Source: Pararge aegeria
Lineage: Eukaryota > Arthropoda > Insecta > Lepidoptera > Nymphalidae
Assembly (NCBI RefSeq): GCF_905163445.1
Contig: NC_053184.1
Location: 17,112,001 to 17,176,000 of the forward strand
Reading direction: 5' to 3'
DNA: 64,000 bases
Notes under the pieces: generated by a model
Told to the model about the DNA's origin: nothing
The model's database searches: none
The model's input: only the letters and a program-made list of their open reading frames with translations
In this document: piece after piece, positions 34,251-44,946 of the stretch
Position numbering within the stretch: the stretch's first letter is position 1
How the letters are laid out: each line of letters begins with the position of its first letter
Program-made: the position numbers and the translations under genes

Positions 34251-34408
34251 TCAGAGGGAGCTGCTAGAGTCTCCCGGGAAGTGCATGAGATTGTCCCCGC
34301 TGCAGCTAGGAGTTGGCGAGGATGGAGGATCCAGTGAGGCCCGGGAAGCTGAGCTGAAACTGCTCGAGCTCAACTCCTCAGGCTCCGCTTCGAACCTGCC
34401 TGCTATTC
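34251..34408 (-). CDS. BCAS3: Candidate alternative last exon of BCAS3 (short isoform)
   Basis: A GC-rich island in AT-rich DNA. On the minus strand a strong acceptor (TTTATTTTTTCAG) at 34409/34410 is followed by GA ATA GCA and a 51-codon open frame ending in TGA (34253-34251). The frame contains FEAEPEELSSSSFSSASRA, then SPTPSCSGDNLMHFPGDSSS. The exon needs one base from upstream, and BCAS3 exon 13 (ends 44424) supplies exactly one (G), giving ...KEDH-G-IAGRF... A Ser-rich tail followed by a hydrophobic FP-containing end resembles the C-terminus of vertebrate BCAS3 (ETLSNSSGS..., recalled). Joined this way, the protein is 793 aa, nearer the usual family size. The alternative is that this is the last exon of an unrelated minus-strand gene; no other partner exon was found. 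Confidence 0.6.
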
Positions 34409-34429
34409 CTGAAAAAATAAAGTGTTTTA

Positions 34430-34860
34430 AAATTAGGAGTAGAGCTTCCGGGAAAGTATCAGCGTTTTTTTTATATGCATATAGAAGAGCGCTTGATGGT
34501 AACTGATGAGGCAGCCTAAGGGGGAGCGCGCTTGCCTAGAAGATGCCTATTCACTCTTGATTTCAAGGTACTCATATTGTCGGTACTAGGGAAAATGGAA
34601 GCTGGAAGGGCATTCCAGAGCCTTGCGGTGCGAATCAGAAACGAACATGCAAAGCGCTTCGTGGTATATCAACCATCGAACCCCGCGCTTCGATTTCTGC
34701 TGCCAAGCAGAATTGCTGTGTTGCGGTCAGAAGTGATTGCTGGTGTAATACCAGGTACAAGAAACTAAGCACCTAAGCTTCAAGTTGATGGACACATGGC
34801 GGCACTTTATAAGACGTGCTGTGTGTTCGATGCTGCTTAGTCCGTAAATGAGTACTAAAA
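34430..34860 (+). repeat. Dispersed repeat with remnant frame
   Basis: The frame at 34532-34768 includes GKMEAGRAFQSLAVRIRNEH and LPSRIAVLRSEVIAGVIPGT, phrases I recognise as a recurring lepidopteran repeat. A related shorter copy is at 51520-51700 (CTAAGCAGCATTGCTGTGTT, GGCGGCACTTTAAAAGACGT). No functional protein is assigned. Confidence 0.5.
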
Positions 34861-37000
34861 CATAGTATGAAGTGGAATAGGAAAAAAAACCTCATTTTTT
34901 ATCATCATACAGGACGTCTCTTTTATTGTTATTAAGCACTTACACCGAGCAGTTTGCTGGTTGGTAGTACTAAAGCGAAAGTGTGTCTGTTTGTTGGTTA
35001 CCTGTGTTTGGTTCTATCAACGGATCTTAATAGATAGAAAGAGACGGACATACGATATTTCCAGTCCACTAAAATAACGCTTCCTTCTTAATGGCCGTTC
35101 TAAACTAAGCGCAAAGCAGCGCAAAGAACTAGAGCTACACCAATACATACAGCTCGTTCTTTAATTTGCACAGGTAAGCTAGTTGCACGAGCTATGTCCA
35201 TACTTAACTTGTGCAAATAGCCTACCTGTGCAAACAGGTAGTTCGCACGAAATTAGGGATATTTTGTTAGGACAACTAGTTGCTTCTCAGCCGTATTTAA
35301 TTAACCTTATATTTTAACCAGTTATTAATAAAAATAACCGTTCAATTAAAACCGTTTGAAACCTGGTTCAAACTCACACCGTACTGCAAAGCGGATATAA
35401 AGATATGGCCACTGTTTTTCGGTAGTTATAAAATGAAAAGACAATAAATGGTTGTTGAAATGTCATTTTTTTAATTTTCCTAAAGATTTTTAAACACTCC
35501 ATAACATCATCAACACATGTACTTTTACAGTGGTGCCAAATCTAATAAATTTGTCTACGTTACAATAATATATTCAGATTATTTCGATTACAATAAAGAT
35601 AAAATAATATCATGGAGTTAAAACGGTGTACAATAATTTTTAGCTTAGATCGATATTGTAAAATTTCAAAAATAAATTATAAACTTTTTTTGGTAATTCA
35701 AAAAGACCTCGGTAGTTATTTTTAGAATCTTAAGCTGCAATTAATAATATCTAAGTTTATATAAATGGACACAATATTAAATAATTTAATTAATTCATTT
35801 AATATTGTATCTGATAAATTTACTTCATTTAAGGCCTTTTGCGCAAAAGAGGAAGTGATGTAGTTATTAATTAGAAAGATTATATTATTAATAATCATTG
35901 TATGAGAAAACAATTTTATGTTTCTTATAACGTGCCCGAATATCTATAACAACTCTTTTTAGAATACGAAACCCTATTATATTAAGAATCCTTTGGTAAG
36001 CCAAGATATCTGGTAAATTTGGTTTTTTAATTTTTTTTCCAATTTATTCGAATACCTCATTAAATTTGGTAAAGAATAAATTAAATTTATAGTTACAGTT
36101 TAAGAACATAAAATTATTCTCAATAAATTTTAATTTTTTAACAGTTAATTTAAATTTTACGTTTTTTACAATAGAACAGGTGATTTCATCATGAAAAATA
36201 TAAAAATTATAACTTAAAAAAGTGATCTGTCAAGACGATATTTTTTTTTTTTTCATTAAAATGTTATGCAAAGATTTTAATTGTAGATATGTTCGTAGAT
36301 ATGTTAATCTAAATAATAAATAAATATTACAAAGAGTACTAAATAATATAATAAAACGTATTCTTTCTACATCCGCTTGTCTCATATCACGGTGGACGCA
36401 ATTCGCCAATGTGAAATAGAATCTTTGACATATCTACAATTTAAATCTATGTCAATATGCACCTGTTAGTACCACAAAAACATATACTCTTAACATTTTT
36501 TGATAATTAAAATACATGGTAAATAAAACTTAAAATAACTATGTTATTTGAAATATAAAATGTATATACAATGCACCAGTGCATTGGCTATTAAACAAAA
36601 TAATTATCATTAAAAATTGGCCTAAACGCAGGTTACCCTTGTGTCATAAACAAAATTAGATAGAAAAATAAATATTTGTCATGATTCAACGTAATAAGAC
36701 TAAGTCATAAGAATAACTAATACGAATACGAATCGAACTAAATACGAATCTAATACGCTATATCGAAATACGGTCACGATATTAGCGTATCTACCGTTTC
36801 GTTTATGTTTAACAAGATATCAGGAAGGGCAGTCGCCTCCTACACACGTAAGAGTGCCAGAAAAACGTGCAAGGACCAACTGACTTCATGATGAGCCCCG
36901 ACTAATGCCCTACTGTGACAGGTTAATGGTTTACGACTAAGTCATAACCGTGGCCGCGTAATGATTGAGTCTACACGTTCCGTTGCTGTCCGAAAGCTTT
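34861..37000. other. AT-rich stretch without recognisable gene
   Basis: No sustained frame. It holds simple AT-rich sequence and a duplicated CACAGGTA-GCTA motif near 35170-35250. It would be intron of the short BCAS3 isoform if the exon at 34251 is joined as proposed. Confidence 0.5.
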
Positions 37001-37019
37001 GATTTTGCTGCCAATATAC

Positions 37020-37165
37020 TAACTTCATCTTCATTCTCAACCCATTACCGGCCCACTACAGGGCACGGGTCAGAATGAGAAGGGTTTAAGGCTGTACCAG
37101 TGCGAATTGGTAGACTTCACTCGCATTGTAATAGCTTAAATTCCCGCAGGCGAAGCTCTAACCTA
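37020..37165 (-). mobile_element. SINE family B, minus orientation
   Basis: TTCTCAACCCATTACCGGCC, CACTACAGGGCACGGGTC and GAGAAGGGTTTAAGGC are the reverse complement of the family B 3' half. Confidence 0.65.
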
Positions 37166-37758
37166 AATATGAGGGTGTGGGATCTTGTCTTAAAATTTAA
37201 TAAAACTATCACGAAGTCTGATGTTACAGTAAATCATGTTTCTACACCATTACACACTTTCCTAATCTGATAAATAACTAGTAGACAACATATAAAATAA
37301 TGAATTGGTGACAGCCCTAACGCGAACCATAGGGCGACTGAGGGGTGGTGCGGGCTGAGAAGCAGGTGTTTATGCCACGGCGTTAGGGCAGGCACAAACG
37401 AGATTCCATTCTATACTTAGTTATTCTTATGACTAAAAAAATATGTAAACAAAACATAATAAATAATACGCGTTGCGAACGATTTTAAACAGAATTTGTA
37501 CATTAAGACAGCAGTAGGTCACGGTATTACATACCAAAAATGAAATGACTTTGTCATAATTATTATTATGGAACTTTTAACTCAACATAGCAAATAATAC
37601 TGAGGTATTCTATACAATATGTTACATACATTTATACAGGTGTTTAGTACAGACTATATTTATAGTTTAATCTATTGAAAATTGTTAATATTATATTAAC
37701 AATTATAGGTATAGGTTTTATGAAGTTTAAAATCTCCGGCAAATAATACCTTAAACGG

Positions 37759-37828
37759 ATGGAACATCGACTGTTCATCAAACAGTCGAACAGTCGATGA
37801 TATACAGAGCAAACAGTCGATGTTCCAT
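37759..37828. repeat. Inverted repeat with internal AACAGTCGA repeats
   Basis: 17-bp perfect arms ATGGAACATCGACTGTT (37759-37775) and AACAGTCGATGTTCCAT (37812-37828). Between them are two more partial copies of AACAGTCGA. It can fold as nested hairpins and is non-coding. Confidence 0.85.
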
Positions 37829-37829
37829 A

Positions 37830-40470
37830 CAGACAATAATATCAGGGCGTGATCGTCAGTGTTTTGGGAGAAGCAGAGAAAAAAACTTTGTCTTGAATTA
37901 ACTTTAACATGTTTTTATGGTCGACTTGTTTACGACTATCCGTATTATCATAGATGCATAGAAAAAATGATTTGTTTTTCTTTTTTAAAAACATTTAAAA
38001 TTATTTTAATCTAAAAATCAAAATTTTGGCTATTGGTATATATTTATAACTCACGAAGTTTCTACACACTACATGCATAACATTAATAAACCAGAACACT
38101 GACGCCGATTTCCCTGACACGTGCTTATGCATTCGAATCATTCTAGAAAATTAAACTATTAGATAGATATTGAAGTATCTAATTGTACATGAAAACACCA
38201 TTTAAAAAGAAATATGGATCGCCTATAATAAATACGATTTAAAAAAAAAATTGAATATTAATTAAGAATATATTTTTCATCTCAATTTTAAGATGGAGGA
38301 ATGCTGATGGTTTCAAGTACTGACTAATAATATCAAATGAAATGTTTAGACTAGATTTAAGTGAGTATGTTCAGAACAATAGGGTACACAGTTACGTTTA
38401 TAGCTGGGTATTTCACACTTATTTGATGTGCACAATAAATATTATTTTCGATACTTCAATATTAATAAAAAAACACAGGGTAACTATATAAAAATAAATA
38501 CTTCAAAAATATAAATTAGTAATGTTAAAATACTATTTTTTTATTAAATTTAATATTTGATTTTATTGGGTTTCAAGTTAGTAAATTGCAGGGAGATGTT
38601 ATTATCTCCTATGTCCGCACTGTCACACAAGAGTAGAGAAGTATCTCAATTCTGCAAACCTGATTTCTGTGGTTAGTGATGTTTACTAGAGATCGTATAT
38701 TTGAATTAATATTTATTTAACTAATGCTCATGCTTAGTAACTAATCCTGTAAAATTATGGAAACGAGATGAATTTGTATAAAAAATTGTATAATAGATTG
38801 TGAATTTGTATATAATATTTTGAAAAAAAAATGAATAACGCGAGCTTTAACTTCAATCGATACAAAAGTGCAATCCATATAAAAAATATAAATACCTATC
38901 CGAACCAGAACACTTAACTTAGCTTTTTGATATCCTCCATAATGTCATAGCCATAAAATTTAGGTAATATTCATCCGAATATCCGACCTCCAATAATGGC
39001 ATTTACCATACAGAAAAACTAGAAATCTATTCAATAAATGAGCTATTTAATCTACGCTTCAGTTACGGTTCATATACCTGACAAATTATCTAATAACAAA
39101 ATCGATTTTGATCGCTAATAAAGTTTCGGTTAAAAAAATATATCATGTTATTGATAATCACAAATTACTTGATATGAATAAATTTTATCAAATATAAAGA
39201 ATAAAAATATCTAAAAATTAAAGAAAATGAACTATTTGATAAGAATAAAATATTTTTTTGTTAATAATTCGTTACACCATTAGTGGATATTCTTTCTAAG
39301 AATAGCGAGATTCTACTAACTAAATATATAAGAAATTGTTACTAATACGCTTGCACACGACTCTTAAAGTAAGCTAAGTTGGAAACCTAAAATCAGTGTC
39401 GTCCTTTTCCGCAGAATGATGAAAGACTGAAGAATGTAAAGGGCATACAACTTTGGGCTTCCTTTTTAATGCCATCCAATCAATAAAAACTTGTTTTTGC
39501 AACAAAAAAAATACATTCTGTACGCTGTCCATTATTTTAAACAAAAATACTTACGACTATAATTATTTTTTACATGCTCTACAATATTATATTCATGTGT
39601 AGTATGTTAACACTTAAATGTTAATAATTATCATACTTGAATGTCATCCCAGCTTATTCAGTTTGAATATTGATTAAGAAACGTTCATAGAAGGTATTAG
39701 AAGCTTTCGGCACTAAAAAAAATGCCCAATATGGATCATGCTCTTTGGATATAGGACCTAGAACACTAACAACGCGATCCGTGTTGAGTCAAATGTAATC
39801 AGACAATTTGGTCGAAATTTAGCGTTCATACAAAATGCAATATAATTAGATCAGACTTAACAAGCGTCGCCTTGTATTACGGTCGGTTCCGAGATTAGTT
39901 TCGTGTACAAACATTAACCATTGTCTAACAGCGCCATATCGCGAAGTACTCGTACCTAACGCAAGATTGTCTATACTGGCCTCGTGTAGTTTTACTTTAC
40001 TGAGATACAGTGCACTGCGCGTGAAGAAAGAAAACTTTTAACTAAAACTACGTTTGCACCATTTATTATGTTTCACGCAAAACTTTGAATTAACAAGGCC
40101 ATCACGATTGGGTGCCGCATTCAAACTGTATTATACTTGTAACTGCGTATTTTTATAGATCTGATGATATGATCTGATGATGATGATATCTCTTCTGATG
40201 ATATATGCGATATTTAATAGAGCTGCGACTTCATGAATAAGGTCTGGTCTATCGTAATTTTAGGTTTTGCTTGAAACAAAATCGGTACTAATCTAAATAA
40301 ATTAATCAAAATAAGTACTTATAATAGAGCACTGAAAAAGATTGCGCCAGATTTCTTGAGGTTCACTTGGTTAGAATCTTTGCATACATTATTACAACTA
40401 ACGAATAACCCAAATTGAGCCAGTACAAAATTGGACTTACAATAAACATCAGCAGGCTAACTCAAGTGAA
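37830..40470. other. AT-rich stretch without recognisable gene
   Basis: Nothing beyond simple-sequence bias was found. No frame with coding character and no repeat seen elsewhere in the window. Confidence 0.5.
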
Positions 40471-40471
40471 C

Positions 40472-40641
40472 TTAGCGTGTATAATAACTTTGAATTAAAC
40501 TTTCGGCGAACTTTTTCTTGTTGAAATAATAGTTTTCTTTCTCGTCATCTCGAGTGAAGATTCTGGATCTCATGTTCTCTGTGTCCATCGATTCGTAGGA
40601 TCTCATCAGTACCAGTTGTCCATGGGTTTTGGTCCTCTGAG
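40472..40641 (-). CDS. Candidate unassigned terminal exon
   Basis: On the minus strand, an acceptor-like CTTAG (40642-40646) is followed by CT and 55 open codons ending in TAA (40474-40472). The frame reads QRTKTHGQLVLMRSYESMDT, then RIFTRDDEKENYYFNKKKF and a basic or aromatic end. Codon use looks protein-like in a region where stops are otherwise frequent. The phase (needs one upstream base) would also fit BCAS3 exon 13, but one acceptor in three would. I do not recognise the protein. It may be a chance frame or a transposon relic. Confidence 0.25.
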
Positions 40642-40980
40642 CTAAGGTTCCAGTTTATCTTTCATTTAAAAACATAAATATCCTGAGCATAACTCACTCC
40701 AACGAGAGACTTAAAGATTTCATATCAGGCCCATAGTTAACGACCATGTTTCAGAGCTGTAAATCATCACCCGCACTGTTTAAAGAGTTTGATATTTATG
40801 CATTGAAGAATTTTGGACAAATTCTTCCACCATTAATTTATTAAAAACCAATAATAATAAATGTATGCCTGCTGTTCTCTTAACCCACTAACGCCAAAAA
40901 TTATACCATAATTGGATGGATATCCACTCAAGAAATCTAACAGTGTTTTTTTATTATTTTTGCTACATTTTTTTAACTTT

Positions 40981-40997
40981 TTTATTTTTGTTTTATT
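40981..40997 (-). promoter_or_regulatory. Candidate polyadenylation signals for BCAS3 long isoform
   Basis: Two AATAAA hexamers on the minus strand (TTTATT at 40981-40986 and 40992-40997) lie about 250 bases after the stop of the giant exon. This fits a real 3' terminal exon. Confidence 0.45.
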
Positions 40998-41243
40998 TGT
41001 TTTACAGTACAGATAATTCTTGGTAATAATGTCAAGGTTTTAACAAGAACTATCAGTATCGTATATCATAATAATATTTTAAAGAATGATAATTTTACCT
41101 CGTAAGGATATTTTTTTTTTGTTTTTATGTGTGCATAACCACTTCAAAATTCATTTGCTTATCTAAAATTACAACAACAATAAGAGCTGCAAATATTTCA
41201 CTAATATAGCTCAAAAGCTCGAAAACATTGAACACGATTTAAA

Positions 41244-44200
41244 TTACTTTTTCTTTCTACGGGATTTCTTTGATTTAGATTGTTTTGTCAAGGACATATT
41301 TGTATTAGCAGCTTCTGTATTTTTCTTATCTTCTTTATCACTGTCGGCCGATAGTACAGGAGATGCAATATCATCATCAGACGATTTCTCTAAGTCATCT
41401 TTCTCCACTTTTGCGTCGTCATCTAACTTGACTTCTTGAGATGTAATCTTGTCACTTTCAACAACGTTAAACCCTTTCTCTTTTCGGTCTGGCACTTTTT
41501 CTATATCAATCAGGTTAAATGTACTCGATTCGATGGCTTTGTTTGTTGTATCTTTAATCGATGAGAGAATATCGTCAATATTTATCTTGCATATGGGGCT
41601 AGTGATTTTTGAATCTTCTTCTAAGAGACTGTCTCTCATAACTTCAAGTTTAAAGTCATCCAAACCAAAATCCATTGGTTCTAATGTTGGTAAATCTGTC
41701 AAAACTGAATGATGTTCTTCAACAAAATTAAGGTCAGAAGGGGCGTCACATTCTGCTACCATTATATCGGTCCTCTTACAAAGTTCAATAAGCTTATCCT
41801 GCAATGACATTTCAGACTTTTTATTTAGCTCTAAAATCGAAGCTACATCTTGGACATCTTCCCTTTCGATAGTTTCAACATTCGTTTTAACTTCTTCAAC
41901 CTTTTTAACATTTTTTGCTGCTGCAATAGAACTCCACGATTTTATAGGTTTTTCACCTTTATCGCTATCGTGATTCTTCTTTTCGGATAATAATGGTGAT
42001 TTTTTATGTGTTTTATTGCCTCGAGTTATTTGTATTTCAGGAAAATCATCCTCGGTTGTATTGATAACATAAACCTCTTTATCTGCAATCTCGCTAGCTT
42101 TGTCTACTTGACGAAAATCAAGTTTCGGAGATGACTTTCTATTGACCGATTTTGGCGATTCTTTAGCGTAAAGCGACACATTAGGTTTAGAATCTAAAAA
42201 AGGCGTAGTTTCTGAATCAAATGGTTCCTGTTTATTTTTAGAATCTTTTATAGTATCTTTTGTGGCAGCAATAGACTCTGTAAAGGATTTATTTTCACTG
42301 AAAATATTTTTTGTTGCGACAGGAACATCTTCAGCAACTATTTCAGCTGTTTTTAATGTCTCATCTTTTCTTTCCGGAGTTCTACTTTTTGAAGAACGTT
42401 GTTTTTTAGACTTTGATACATATGAAGATGCGGGCTCCATTTCTTCAAATGGAGTTGAAATTGACACTAACTCTCCACTCAATGTTTGCTGCTTGTCTTC
42501 TATCGCATGTATTTCAATAAAGCTGTCATCATCTTCCTTCGACTGTTGTTCTTCGGATTTCTTAACTTTTCGATTCTTTTTAGATTTAACTTTTGTTTCT
42601 TCAACTTTAGTGTCTTTAGGTAATGTTTCTTTGTATAATTTTGGTGTATTTTCGGGTTCATTCAAAAGCAAATCCCACGCCTGTTCTTCAGTCTTTATTA
42701 CTTTATCACGTTGCTTTTCAGTCGATACTTTATTAGCGGATTTTGTTATTTCTGTAATGACCGAAGTATCTTTCTCGGTTTTAGATAAATCTTTATTAAC
42801 ATCGATTGTCTCTAAATTTTTAACAGTAGTCTGCGACTTTTCATCTGCAGACTTATGGACTTCTTCTTTTTTAGTAGCAGTAACAGGTCTCACTTTAGAG
42901 GCTTCCCTTTGTTTTTTAGGTACAATATTTTCACAGTCATCCGCGCATATTTTACTCTTAACACTAACGCCACTAGCAGCTCTATCACTAACTGACTTGG
43001 TGGTGGGAGATTTCTTAACTCTAGGTCGAGCCACCGGTTGAATATCATCCGGAGGTCGATTAAATTTTGGCAGTGATTTTGATTTATCCTCTCGCTCCGT
43101 CTCGGACACCGAGACACTCTCACGCACTCTGTCATGCTTCGCACTCTCACGCTCGAGATCTCTATTTACAACGATATCCTTAGCATCTAAATTAGATCTA
43201 TCTACTTTTACTACATCGGCCATCGTTTCTCTATTTGAACGCTCGGGGGTTGGTAGGAATTTATCGTCATCGAAGTCGTAAGTGTCGATTTGTTCTTCGA
43301 AGACTTCGGTGTCGTAGACAACGCGATCTACATTCGGGGGTAGCCAGGAGCGGACGCCGGTCAGTTCGGCCGGGATGACGACGTCCGTATTGAGGGGTAG
43401 TGGCTCGTCTTCTGGAGATAGTTCTCTAGGCGATACGCTTTGTACGGGGATGGTGGTGGAGTGTGGCAGTGGTTGCGTGGCTATATGCGGCGCGAGGGGG
43501 GCCGAGGCGCGCACTACGGGGCGGAAGGCGCCTTCGTCATCGTTGGAGCGCGTGTAGACGTCGGGGTCGAGCGGCGGTGGCTGCTGCTGCGTCAGTGGCG
43601 CCACCACAGTACCGGTCGGGGCAACCGCACGCACAACGCCCCCGCCCGCCGGCCGCGCCTCTCGCGTTTCGCACACCTCCTCTAGCCCCTTCCGCAGCCC
43701 TATACCAAAAACCGAAGGCAACCACGTTAGTCTATAGACACCGGTCGACGAACGAACGATCCGACAAGCCGAGGCGTATGGAGTCGTAAGTTAGTTTCAT
43801 TCGCGTAGAATTCTAACTCTTAACTGAACACGTCTCGGCCCACCTGATGATGCGCTCGTAGACCCGTAATGGATTTTAGAAAAAAGCAATGTAGTGGACG
43901 AGTTAATTCGAAAGCCAAAAAAAAGTATCGGGTGCCTTTGGCTTCGGTATAGAACTGGCCGTACCGAATGAGAGGACGCGCCGGGACTTACGTGCCTCAG
44001 GAAGGTGTCGCGCGGACGCGTACTCTCATGTTCTCAGTGTTAATTAAGCTTTCTTCGGTAACTTCTCCACTTGCAATGCTTCACTCTTGTGTCACTTCAC
44101 CGTTTACGATGTTACGCTCATGGAGTCATGACGTTAGGCAAATATTGTTAATTTTTTGTTATTGAAATTAGAATCTTTAATGTTCATGTTATATATAATG

Positions 44201-44900
44201 TAAAACATAAGTTTTGAAAATATGAGTTCAGTTAATTAATTGATAAGTGTTAACTCGACATAATAATTATCATAATACAATATATTTTTTTGGTTATTAG
44301 TAGTGTTAGAAATGCTTTATGTTATAGTAGTTATGCAAAATTCATGCTTTATTTTCGAGTTCATAACTCATAATTTCGTACTGTAAGCGAATGCAATAAC
44401 TACAGATAAGAATAAAGACATACCGTGGTCTTCCTTCATAGCTTCGGCGAGATCTTCTTTGAGTTGCACGTCGCATACCGATGGGGCCCGACCGCTCTCG
44501 GCTAGAAGGGATTTGCGTCGGAAACTGTCGGACGGTGAGTGTTCCAGTGAACCTGACAGTACAGAAAGAATTATTACAGTTGTAGCCGAAAATCTATCAC
44601 TTAAACTAACTATCTCTTATTAAACGTGACGGCTTTGGCCTTGACGGCCTGCTTTCTGAGCCAAGGCCGTGGGTTTGATTCCCACAACTGGACAATGTTT
44701 GTGTGATGAACATGAATGTTTTTCAGTGTCTGGGTGTTTATATGTATATTATAAGTACTTAGGTATATTATTCATTAAAAAATATATTTACAGTCAAATT
44801 AGTACCCATAAACCAACTACGCTTAATTTAGGGCTATATGGCGAAGTGTGTATTGTCGTAGTATATTAATTTATTTAATTGTGGTGGTGACGATGATGAC

Positions 44901-44946
<46 letters not shown>

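Noticed and set aside
42262..43041. 259-codon plus-strand frame rich in Ser and Phe
   Set aside because: Antisense of the Lys/Glu/Asp-rich BCAS3 tail exon; such composition suppresses stops on the opposite strand. No domain and no splice context.
43375..43789. Several plus-strand and second minus-strand frames in the GC-rich start of the giant exon
   Set aside because: GC-rich sequence lacks stops in all frames. The BCAS3 frame alone fits the splice phase and continues for 2.4 kb.
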